6,277 nt of DNA from Deltaproteobacteria bacterium CG07_land_8_20_14_0_80_60_11 (GCA_002779455.1 PEWM01000211.1:1-6277), one strand, 5' to 3'; shown: positions 1 to 6,003, numbered from the stretch's first letter. Numbers and translations: made by a program. Notes: generated by a model not told the origin, from the letters alone.

Positions 1-2
1 TA

Positions 3-1388
3 TTACTTCTGTCCCTGGATCCGGCGCTGGCGGCCTTTGAGGAGCAGGCGCAGCGGGGCGTAAGTCAGCCCCAGCTTCTCCCGCAGCTGTTTTACCAAAA
101 AGCGGCGGTAGTGGTCCGGCACCCCCTGGGGCTGGTTGACGAAGGCCACGAAGGTGGGAGGGTGAATTTCGGGTTGGGTGAGGTAAAAGAACTTGACGGG
201 GCGGTCCCGGTAGCGGGGCGGGGGCGTCCGTTCGGTAATCGTCTTGAGGAGCCGGTTGAGTTCGCCGGTACCCACCCGGATGCCGGTCTGGGTATGAATC
301 GCCGAGATCAGGGGAAAGATCCGCCTCAGGTTGAAGCCGGTGGCGACCGACACGGGCAGGACCGGGGCATAGGCCATGAACTCCAGCCCCGAGGTGGCCT
401 TGTCCAGGAGGGTCCTGGCCTCCTGGACGTCCTGCCGCACCAGGTCCCACTTATTCACCAGCACCAGACAGCCCTTGCCCTGGTCCTCGATGAGCCCGAT
501 GATGCGCAGGTCCTGGCCGGTGAGGCCTTCGGCCGCGTCCAGCATGAGCACCGCCACTTCGGCCCGGGACAGGGCCTTGATGGTCTTCAGGACCATCTGG
601 CGTTCCAGGCCGCGCGCCACCTGGCTGGGGCGCCGCAGGCCCGCAGTATCCACCAGGACGTAGTCCACCCCTTCCCAGCTAAAAAGGGTATCAATGGCGT
701 CACGGGTGGTGCCGGGTTGGGGGCTCACCAGAAGGCGCGCTTCTCCCAGAAAATAGTTGATCAGGGAGGATTTCCCCACGTTGGGCCGGCCGACGATGGC
801 TACCCGGATCCCCGGGGCCGGGGCGGGGAGTTCCCGGGGCAGAGGCAGGACTTGCCCCAATGCCTCCAGCAACCCCGAAAGGCCCAGGCCGTGGGTGGCC
901 GACACGGGGTAGAGGTTTGCCAGGCCGAACTGGTAGAACTCCGGCAACCGGTCTTCCAGGACGGGGAGGTCGATCTTGTTCACCACCAGGAGGATGGGCT
1001 TGGCGGTGCGCCGGAGGTAGTCCACCACCTCGGCATCGCCGGTCTGGGGACCCTGGCGGCCGTCCACCACCAGGAGAATGGCGTCGGCCTCCTCCACCGC
1101 AGCTTCGGCCTGCTGCCGCACCATGCCGGACAGATCTTCTTCGCCCCCCACCAGACCGCCGGTATCTACCAGCAGGACGGAATGGTCATCCCAGGTCAGG
1201 CTGGCGTAATGACGGTCCCGGGTGACCCCGGGGATATTGGCCACCAGGGCCTGGGAGGAGCGGGTGAGGCGGTTGAAAAGGGTGGACTTCCCCACGTTGG
1301 CCCGGCCGATGATGGCCACCAGGGGTTGCTCGTCCGGGGCACATGATGGTTTTTGGTTTTTAGTTTTTGGTTTTTCGTGGAAAGGCAA
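3..1388 (-). CDS. der: Ribosome assembly GTPase Der (EngA)
   Basis: Der is a tandem-GTPase factor that acts in the cytoplasm on late 50S ribosomal subunit assembly. The 461-residue product has the full family architecture. G domain 1 has the P-loop GRANVGKS at 28-35, DTGG at 75-78 and NKID at 137-140. G domain 2 has GRPNVGKS at 200-207, DTAG at 247-250 and NKWD at 312-315. A KH-like C-terminal domain (about 365-450) ends in a basic tail. The first P-loop has Ala where Der normally has Pro; the Lys and Ser that bind nucleotide are kept. The start is uncertain. An in-frame TAG lies four codons upstream, and the only plausible in-frame start before the first beta strand is TTG at 1388, with a weak upstream GGTAG. 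The N-terminus (about residues 5-14, Lys/Pro/Gln/Asn-rich) is encoded by heptameric repeats and is atypical. The stop is TAA. It lies 64 bp downstream of ctpA, probably cotranscribed. Confidence 0.95.
   Translation of the reverse strand: MPFHEKPKTKNQKPSCAPDEQPLVAIIGRANVGKSTLFNRLTRSSQALVANIPGVTRDRHYASLTWDDHSVLLVDTGGLVGGEEDLSGMVRQQAEAAVEEADAILLVVDGRQGPQTGDAEVVDYLRRTAKPILLVVNKIDLPVLEDRLPEFYQFGLANLYPVSATHGLGLSGLLEALGQVLPLPRELPAPAPGIRVAIVGRPNVGKSSLINYFLGEARLLVSPQPGTTRDAIDTLFSWEGVDYVLVDTAGLRRPSQVARGLERQMVLKTIKALSRAEVAVLMLDAAEGLTGQDLRIIGLIEDQGKGCLVLVNKWDLVRQDVQEARTLLDKATSGLEFMAYAPVLPVSVATGFNLRRIFPLISAIHTQTGIRVGTGELNRLLKTITERTPPPRYRDRPVKFFYLTQPEIHPPTFVAFVNQPQGVPDHYRRFLVKQLREKLGLTYAPLRLLLKGRQRRIQGQK
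1348..1376. repeat. Tandem heptamer repeat (GGTTTTT x4), inside der 5' end
   Basis: Four consecutive 7-base units occur on the plus strand: GGTTTTT, GGTTTTT, AGTTTTT and GGTTTTT. On the coding strand they read as A-rich CCAAAAA-type units and encode the unusual Lys/Pro/Asn-rich start of Der. Two units of the same motif in opposite orientation lie at 1433-1446, so the pair forms an imperfect inverted repeat around about 55 bp. The low-complexity form suggests slippage or a dispersed repeat, not conserved protein sequence. Confidence 0.8.
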
Positions 1389-1430
1389 GGGACTCTACCG
1401 AACAAACAGGCTGTTGAGGGTTGAATTCTT

Positions 1431-1447
1431 AACCAAAAACCAAAAAC
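1431..1447. repeat. Inverted copy of the heptamer repeat between ctpA and der
   Basis: On the plus strand this reads AA, then CCAAAAA twice, then C. It is complementary to the heptamers at 1348-1376, with 16 of 18 bases matching in the best alignment including the adjacent base. It begins six bases after the ctpA stop. In a ctpA-der transcript the two arms could pair into a long A/U-rich hairpin covering the proposed der start region. No poly-U run follows, so it is not a standard intrinsic terminator. Confidence 0.7.
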
Positions 1448-1452
1448 GGCTT

Positions 1453-2802
1453 CTAAGGGTGCTGGGCCAGATTTTTGGGAGGCCATTTACGGAGCAACTC
1501 GACGGCTCGCTTCAACTGAGGATCTTTAGCCAATTCCTCCGGGGTGATGGGCTGGTTCCAGGGTTTATCGGTCAGGCCTTCCGCCCGCATGTGTTGGGAG
1601 AGGAGTTCGTCCCGCAGTTTCTGCACCGACTTATCGGTGGCGAGGGGTTTGTCCTCCACCACCACGTCGGGGTTGATCCCCTTTTCGTTAATGGTGACCC
1701 CGCTGGGGGTGAAGTACAGGGCGGTGGTCAGGCGCAGGGCCGAACCGTCCTCCAGGGGAATGATGGTCTGGACCGATCCCTTGCCGAAGCTCTTGGCGCC
1801 GACAATCAGGGCCCGCTTCTGGTCTTTGAGGGCCCCGGCGACAATCTCGGATGCCGAGGCGCTGCCTTCATTGATGAGAACCACCATGGGAACCGTGGCC
1901 ACCTTGCCTTCCTGGCCGGCCCGGGCGTAAAACCGCATGCTCTGGTTGCGGTTGCGGCCTTCGGTGTAGACGATCAGGCCGGTAGTCAAAAATTCATCGG
2001 AGACGCGCACCGCCTGCTCCAGCAACCCGCCGGGATCGTTGCGCAGGTCCAGGATCAACCCCTTGAAGGGCGCCAGACGCTGCTGCATCTTCTTGAGGTA
2101 GGCCTGGAGATCGTGATCGGTTTTATCCTGAAAATGGGTGACCCGGACGTAACCGATGCCATCGTCCAGGATGCGAGCCTTGACACTGCGGATGGGAATG
2201 ATTTCCCGGGTAATCACGATATCTTTGGGCTGCTGGAAGCCCTCCCGGTTAATGGTGAGGGTGACCTTGCTGCCCTTGGGCCCCCGGATCATCTTCACGG
2301 CTTCCATGAGGGTGATGTTTTTCGCGGGGTTGCCGTTGATCTTGAGGATCTGGTCGCCGGGCTTCAGACCGGCCTGATAGGCCGGGGTGCCTTCAATGGG
2401 GGAAACTACGGTCAAGACGCGTTCCTTCAAGGCAATTTCGATGCCGATACCGCTGAACTGCCCCTTGGTTTCGATCTGCAATTCCCGGAACTCTTCCGGG
2501 GTCATGAACGACGAATGGGGGTCCAGGGTCCCCAAGGTGCCCTGGATGGCGCCGTAGACCAGGTCCTTGGTAGTTTTGGGCTCGGCATACTGTTCCTCAA
2601 TGAGGGCCAGGGCCTGAGCGAACACTTTCAGCTTGGCGTCGCTGACCGGAGAAGGAGAGAGCGAGGGTTGCAGACCCCTGGCGACCCCCGGAACCGCCGG
2701 GTTCTGGCCAAAGACCGCCACGGGTCCGGCGAGACTCCAACCCAGGGCCAGGCCCAAGACCAAGGCCGCGCCACCCCAAAGCCAAGATTTCCGTAACCTC
2801 AT
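1453..2802 (-). CDS. ctpA: Carboxy-terminal processing protease CtpA (S41A), active form
   Basis: This is a periplasmic tail-specific protease that trims or degrades envelope proteins from the C-terminus. From the chosen start it has 449 residues: a basic N-terminus and hydrophobic signal/anchor segment (about 8-31), a helical region (about 55-105, with the LDPHSSFM motif), a PDZ domain (about 112-195, AGLKPGDQI at 144-152), and the S41 catalytic core (about 215-385). Catalytic residues are intact by alignment with E. coli Prc: Ser316 in EGSASASEI, Asp327, and Lys341 in SFGKGSVQ. The LDLRNDPGG motif (251-259) is also canonical. I chose ATG at 2802 because AAGGTG lies nine bases upstream and the signal peptide starts directly. 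The alternative GTG at 2874 has no Shine-Dalgarno and adds 24 residues ahead of the signal. The stop is TAG. It follows a 280-bp intergenic region and so probably has its own promoter. Confidence 0.95.
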   Translation of the reverse strand: MRLRKSWLWGGAALVLGLALGWSLAGPVAVFGQNPAVPGVARGLQPSLSPSPVSDAKLKVFAQALALIEEQYAEPKTTKDLVYGAIQGTLGTLDPHSSFMTPEEFRELQIETKGQFSGIGIEIALKERVLTVVSPIEGTPAYQAGLKPGDQILKINGNPAKNITLMEAVKMIRGPKGSKVTLTINREGFQQPKDIVITREIIPIRSVKARILDDGIGYVRVTHFQDKTDHDLQAYLKKMQQRLAPFKGLILDLRNDPGGLLEQAVRVSDEFLTTGLIVYTEGRNRNQSMRFYARAGQEGKVATVPMVVLINEGSASASEIVAGALKDQKRALIVGAKSFGKGSVQTIIPLEDGSALRLTTALYFTPSGVTINEKGINPDVVVEDKPLATDKSVQKLRDELLSQHMRAEGLTDKPWNQPITPEELAKDPQLKRAVELLRKWPPKNLAQHP

Positions 2803-2811
2803 GTGCTGAAT

Positions 2812-2817
2812 CACCTT
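2812..2817 (-). promoter_or_regulatory. Ribosome binding site of ctpA
   Basis: The minus strand reads AAGGTG nine bases before the ATG at 2802. It decides the start in favour of this ATG over the upstream GTG at 2874, which has no comparable site. Confidence 0.65.
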
Positions 2818-2880
2818 AGATGCGCAGACAGGGTCCGGCAGCAGACCAATCAGCCCGACCGCCGACCTCGCCACACGTTA

Positions 2881-2940
2881 TGATAGGTTTAATATAACAT
2901 TCCATAAATAATTAAGAATTATTCCATGAGCTAAATTACG
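2881..2940 (-). promoter_or_regulatory. AT-rich presumed promoter/operator region of ctpA
   Basis: This 60-base stretch is strikingly AT-rich against GC-rich flanking genes, as expected of a promoter for the downstream ctpA-der unit. It holds a perfect 7-bp palindrome with a 3-base spacer (AATAATT, AAG, AATTATT; 2907-2923). A TTCCAT direct repeat occurs at 2900-2905 and 2922-2927, spaced by 22 bases, about two helical turns. TATATT and TATCAT are candidate -10 boxes on the minus strand, but no convincing -35 box is paired with either. A regulator site is possible but unproven. Confidence 0.35.
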
Positions 2941-2952
2941 CGCTATTTTGGG

Positions 2953-3045
2953 AGTCAATTCCCCCCTTTCTTAAAGGGGGGCGGGGGGGGATTATAAATA
3001 AGCCCTTAATAATCCCCCTAAATCCCCCTTTAGAAAAGGGGGACT
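2953..3045. repeat. Nested inverted-repeat element (MITE/REP-like)
   Basis: The element is about 93 bp. Its left arm (2953-2994) and right arm (3008-3045) are near reverse complements, and each arm holds its own hairpin. The left hairpin at 2961-2981 has a perfect 9-bp stem and a CTT loop. The right hairpin at 3024-3042 has a perfect 8-bp stem and an AGA loop. The arms share runs of C5-6 followed by TTT, with AAA followed by G5-6. This architecture resembles dispersed intergenic palindromic elements seen in many bacterial genomes. No transposase is present. It may also act on transcripts leaving the mtrA-like gene, ending 40 bp away, but no clear U-tract follows either stem. Confidence 0.75.
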
Positions 3046-3084
3046 TAACCGGCTGCAGCGACGGGTCATCTGCCGTCCCTCTTC

Positions 3085-3777
3085 TTATGACTTCTCGTCT
3101 GGCTCTTTCTTGGTTCTTGCCCTCAACCGCTCCATAAATTCTTGCGCTCTTATTTTTGCCGCACGTTCCTTCTCATCGAGGACCTCAGCCCAGGGCTGGG
3201 TGACACGCCATGTCAGCTTACCGCTTAGAGGCGCCTCAGGATATGCACCCGGGTCGTACAAGGAATAGCCCCGAAATTCCACAGGGCTTTCCTGGTAGCA
3301 GGACCAAACAGCCTTTCTAATTATCCCCGGATCTCCTTCAAATTGAAGATCGATTAGAGATAGCTGCTTACGGAAACGTTCAATCATCTCCATGGGTAAG
3401 TTGAAAAGAAAAGGGTGGGGGGCATCAGTCCCGGTGATCCGCTTCTTTTCATCAACACCATGGCGGATCAAAGCTTTAAGTGCTTCTCCGGTTAAATGGC
3501 CTTCAGATTCCGGTCCGCCGAGGATCAAGTAACGGATATTAGGGTTTGCCACGATATTGCACACTATTTTCTCAAAGCCAATATTTTCAGTTTGCACACT
3601 TCCAGAGAGAGCCGCGCCTGTTTCTATTCCAGCCCGGATAAGATTTTCGATCTCCGGAGGAATTTTGTCTTCGTCACGGTTCAAGATAATGGCTACAGCA
3701 ATAGGCGAAAAATCATTCCCCCTGAGATACCTGCCATCCTCTGGAGGATAATCTGGATGTGGGTCGACCTTTAGCAT
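3085..3777 (-). CDS. mtrA: MtrA-like corrinoid protein (tetrahydromethanopterin S-methyltransferase subunit A family)
   Basis: In methanogens MtrA carries the cobamide that accepts a methyl group from methyl-H4MPT and passes it to coenzyme M. This 230-residue protein matches the MtrA cytoplasmic domain along its first 150 residues: a GRYLRGN-type opening (15-21), GAALSGSVQTENIGFEKIV (54-72), NPNIRYLILGG (78-88), EGHLTGEALKAL (92-103) and a PFLFNLP segment (122-128). His94 in the GHLTG motif corresponds, as I recall the family, to the axial His that ligates cobalt. It differs from methanogen MtrA in having no C-terminal membrane helix, in a distinct soluble C-terminal part (about 150-230, ending in a charged helix), and in Val61 where methanogen sequences typically have Cys before KTEN. 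No other Mtr subunit is in the window. The start is ATG at 3777, with an in-frame TAA seven codons upstream; the ribosome site is weak (GGGG). Base composition is visibly less GC-rich than the flanking ctp genes. The substrate is unknown. Confidence 0.85.
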   Translation of the reverse strand: MLKVDPHPDYPPEDGRYLRGNDFSPIAVAIILNRDEDKIPPEIENLIRAGIETGAALSGSVQTENIGFEKIVCNIVANPNIRYLILGGPESEGHLTGEALKALIRHGVDEKKRITGTDAPHPFLFNLPMEMIERFRKQLSLIDLQFEGDPGIIRKAVWSCYQESPVEFRGYSLYDPGAYPEAPLSGKLTWRVTQPWAEVLDEKERAAKIRAQEFMERLRARTKKEPDEKS

Positions 3778-3822
3778 GTTTCTTGCCCCGCGTTAAGGCC
3801 TGGGGTTGGCGTCATCTCGAAC

Positions 3823-3841
3823 GCCTTGGTTTGGCCAAGGC
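3823..3841. other. Hairpin in the arsM-mtrA intergenic gap
   Basis: A perfect 7-bp stem (GCCTTGG with CCAAGGC) encloses a 5-base loop in the 82-bp space between the Sec-ArsM and MtrA-like genes. In the minus-strand transcript no U-run follows, so it is not a clear terminator for these genes; on the plus strand TTTT follows, but no plus-strand gene is supported. It could be an RNA-processing or attenuation structure. Confidence 0.4.
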
Positions 3842-3859
3842 TTTTACTCAATAAAAGGT

Positions 3860-4699
3860 CTAGTGAAGATGCTTAATGGCTCTGAACTTGATGCTGCTCA
3901 CTTTGCCCTGCACCGCGATAAGATCCTCCTTGGCAGGATGAGGCGTAAATTCTTCGCCGGGACAACAGGCCATGGCTTCCAATTCCATCGGAGTTAGGAG
4001 ATGCCGGGCCACAATCCGTATCTCGGCAAAGCCCGCTTCCCGTATCATGTTAAGGTATTCATCTTCAGGAATCGCCCCTCCCAAACATCCGGGCCAGGTT
4101 GCTTGAAACCGCTCTTTGAGCTCGGAATCGATTTTCTCGGTGAGGACGATATCCGAAATGGCGACCCGGCCACCGTGTTTCAGGATGCGAGAGGCTTCTT
4201 GGTACACCGCGGCTTTATCAGGGATCAGATTAATGACGCAGTTGGAGATTACTACATCCACGCAGCTATCAGGGAGCTGGGGGATAGCCATATCCGCAAC
4301 GCGAAGCTCGATATCCCGTTCTTGCAAGCCCGCCGCCTCGATGGCCTGCTTGGCCCTCTCGATCATCTCCGGAGCAAAGTCTATTCCTATTATCCTCCCC
4401 TGCGGACCGACCTTGTGAGCCGCCAGGATGACATCTATGCCCCCTCCGCAGCCGAAATCTACCACTACCTCCCCGGACTGAATATCAGCGAAACCGGCAG
4501 GGTTACCACAACCCCGCGAGAGGTTGAGCGCCACCTCCGGCACCAGCGTAAGCTCTCCCTGGCTATAGAGATGCTGATCCACTGCATAGCCCGAACTGGG
4601 CTGCCCTTTGCTGGGTCAACAAGACTCCTTGCGGCCTCCTGTCTCGGCAAATTTACCGTACCTACTCTTGACCATCTGCAATATTTCTTCGGTCCTCAT
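3860..4699 (-). CDS. arsM: ArsM-type arsenite S-adenosylmethyltransferase, probable selenoprotein (UGA = Sec28)
   Basis: ArsM enzymes methylate As(III) in the cytoplasm using SAM and conserved Cys residues that bind the metalloid. Read through one in-frame UGA, the product is 279 residues. It has the family N-terminus (RYGKFAETGG at 13-22, then Ser-Cys27-Sec28), GCGNP (63-67), SAM motif I VDFGCGGGID (80-89), acidic Asp107, SNCVINL with Cys154, and CLGGAI with Cys205. Cys64, Cys154 and Cys205 correspond to the As-binding cysteines known in the family. An extra Cys pair lies at 245-246. Sec28 sits where relatives have the second Cys of a Cys-Cys pair. The start is ATG at 4699 with GGAGGT seven bases upstream. 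The GTG at 4582, which gives a UGA-free frame, has no ribosome site and removes the conserved N-terminus. The stop is TAG. It begins 28 bp after the Ctp-like gene, so it is probably in the same operon. Arsenic specificity is inferred from family; another thiophilic substrate is possible. Confidence 0.87.
4588..4602 (-). promoter_or_regulatory. Candidate bacterial SECIS hairpin
   Basis: On the transcript the 15 bases beginning 14 nt after the UGA form a perfect 5-bp stem (AGCCC with GGGCT) around the loop AGUUC. The loop starts 19 nt after the UGA and has G as its second base. Known bacterial SECIS elements lie directly downstream of UGA inside the coding region, with the apical loop about 16-37 nt away and a G in the first two loop positions, which recruits SelB. 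Two further G-C pairs can extend the stem past an AU bulge. The match is in position and shape; SelB binding is inferred. Confidence 0.75.
4616..4618 (-). other. In-frame UGA, probable selenocysteine codon
   Basis: Codon 28 of the ArsM-like gene is TGA, directly after a TGT Cys codon. Recognisable ArsM sequence lies in the same frame on both sides, and the position is a Cys in relatives, the usual hallmark of Sec. It is the only UGA in the 280-codon frame before the TAG stop. Confidence 0.83.
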
Positions 4700-4706
4700 A
4701 ATTTTC

Positions 4707-4712
4707 ACCTCC
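4707..4712 (-). promoter_or_regulatory. Ribosome binding site that fixes the Sec-ArsM start
   Basis: The minus strand reads GGAGGT, a full anti-16S match, seven bases before ATG at 4699. Its presence ahead of a frame that would otherwise end after 27 codons is direct evidence that translation is meant to start here and read through the UGA. Confidence 0.85.
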
Positions 4713-4727
4713 ATTTTTGGTATTACG

Positions 4728-5993
4728 TTATGAGGTTTCATCCTTCTGGGCCACCGGCTTCGGTTTGCCGGAGGTCAACAGATCATTCGCCTGCTGCACC
4801 CAGGGGTCCTGCTCCGGAGATTTCACTTGGGCCGGCGCCTTTTCTTGAGCCTTAGCAGCCTGGGGCTTTTGCCCCGGGACCTCGGGTTCCAGGCCTTTGC
4901 CCTGGATTTTTTCTCCCTTGGGGCCATAGCACTGGGCCACGGTCATCACCAGGGCGGAGCCATCCTCCAGGGGGAACGCTTTCGTGAGGCCGCACAGGCC
5001 CAGGGTTTTGGCGCCCAGCAACGTGGCCCGGGCCTGGTCCCGGAGGGCTGCGGCCATGATCTCCGCCGCCCGGGCGGTTCCCTCATCCACCAGCACCACC
5101 ATGGGGGGTAACGTTTTGAACACCAGGTCCCGGTCTTTGCCCGTATAGGATTGTTCAGTCTTGGGGGAACGCCCTTTGGCTATCACGATCTGCTGGTTCC
5201 CCAAAAACAGGGAAGCGCTGCGCACCGCCTCCTCCATGGAGCCCCGGGCGTTGTTGCGCAGGTCCAGGATAATGCCTCTGACCGGCGGTTTATGCTGTTT
5301 GATATTGTTCAACGCCGTGTCCAACTCCACCGGAGTTTCGTTATTGAAATAACGGATGCGGAGATAAGCGGCCTGGTTTTCCAGGTAGCGGGTGGTGACG
5401 GTGCTCACTCCCAGGGGTTCCAGGGTGATAGTCAGATCCAGGGGTTTGACCTCGCCGTTACGGACCACCTGCAACTTAAAAGCGGTGTTGGGGGCGCCCT
5501 GGAAGCGCCGGGTGGCCTCCTGGGTGGTGAGGTTGCGCACCATCTGCCCGTTAATCTTGAAAATGTGGTCGCCGGGCTTCAGACCGGCCCGGGAGGCGGG
5601 GCCGGCATCGATGACGCTGGCCGTCGTGACGAGGCCGTCTTTGACGATCAAATCCACTCCGGCTTCGGCCAACACGGGCTGTTGTCCCTGGAGATAGTTT
5701 TGATATTCCTTGGCCGTGAGGAAGGAGGAATCCGGGTCCAGGGAGTTCATCATCCCCCTGAGGGAGCCGTTGATCAAGTCCTCTTCATTCTTGGGCCAGA
5801 CATATTTCTGGGAGACCTCGAAGAGGGCCTCGGTGTAAAGGCGCAGGGAGTCATAGTTGGAGGCGGGGGGGGCCGCCCAGGCCGGCAGCAGGAAATACGC
5901 CGCCAGACCCAGGGCCGCCAGGATCAATCCTAACCGCCGGGGTGACCGGAGCCATCCGAGGCCTGGGGTTTTCAAAACTTTGGGTTGATTCAC
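4728..5993 (-). CDS. CtpA-like S41 family protein lacking catalytic residues (probable pseudoprotease)
   Basis: The 421-residue product has the CtpA layout: a basic N-terminus with a hydrophobic signal/anchor (about 20-40, possible AWA cleavage site), a helical region with SLDPDSSFL (84-92), a PDZ domain (about 108-195, AGLKPGDHI at 136-144), an S41 core (about 205-370), a Lys/Pro/Ala/Gln-rich linker (372-398) and a short C-terminal helix. Placed against the intact CtpA in this window, the catalytic Ser is Arg308 (EGTARAAEI) and the catalytic Lys is Leu333 (LGLCGLTK replaces FGKGSVQT); the Asp (319) remains. The NDPGG motif is NNARG. The fold appears intact and the frame is open, so this is a degenerate enzyme and not a broken gene. 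A role as a scaffold, adaptor or regulator in the periplasm is inferred. The start is GTG at 5993, with GGAGGT 12 bases upstream overlapping the transketolase stop. The gene is 10 bp downstream of the transketolase gene. Confidence 0.9.
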   Translation of the reverse strand: MNQPKVLKTPGLGWLRSPRRLGLILAALGLAAYFLLPAWAAPPASNYDSLRLYTEALFEVSQKYVWPKNEEDLINGSLRGMMNSLDPDSSFLTAKEYQNYLQGQQPVLAEAGVDLIVKDGLVTTASVIDAGPASRAGLKPGDHIFKINGQMVRNLTTQEATRRFQGAPNTAFKLQVVRNGEVKPLDLTITLEPLGVSTVTTRYLENQAAYLRIRYFNNETPVELDTALNNIKQHKPPVRGIILDLRNNARGSMEEAVRSASLFLGNQQIVIAKGRSPKTEQSYTGKDRDLVFKTLPPMVVLVDEGTARAAEIMAAALRDQARATLLGAKTLGLCGLTKAFPLEDGSALVMTVAQCYGPKGEKIQGKGLEPEVPGQKPQAAKAQEKAPAQVKSPEQDPWVQQANDLLTSGKPKPVAQKDETS

Positions 5994-6003
5994 GGGACTA
6001 ACT

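Noticed and set aside
111..1346. Plus-strand open frame opposite der (411 codons)
   Set aside because: Low-complexity Gly/His/Gln-rich translation antisense to a clear Der protein; an artefact of codon bias.
1348..1447. Intrinsic terminator between ctpA and der
   Set aside because: The arms are A/T-rich with no GC stem and no following U-run, and one arm is inside the der frame.
1222..2796. Long plus-strand open frame opposite ctpA (524 codons)
   Set aside because: It is a mirror of the GC-rich ctpA coding frame, has no family resemblance, and overlaps two strongly supported minus-strand genes.
2874..2874. GTG at 2874 as the ctpA start
   Set aside because: No ribosome site, and it puts 24 extra residues before a normal signal peptide; the ATG at 2802 has AAGGTG nine bases upstream.
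2953..3045. CRISPR repeat pair
   Set aside because: The two similar units are inverted, not direct, and there are no further units or spacers.
4582..4582. GTG at 4582 as the ArsM start
   Set aside because: No Shine-Dalgarno precedes it and it removes the conserved YG/GG/Cys N-terminus, which is present in the same frame upstream of the UGA behind a perfect ribosome site.
4616..4618. UGA as a nonsense mutation (pseudogene)
   Set aside because: The position is a Cys in relatives, a SECIS-like hairpin follows, and the rest of the frame shows no decay. It stays the main alternative if selB and selC are missing.
4001..4855. Plus-strand open frame opposite the ArsM-like gene
   Set aside because: It spans two minus-strand genes and has no recognisable domain.
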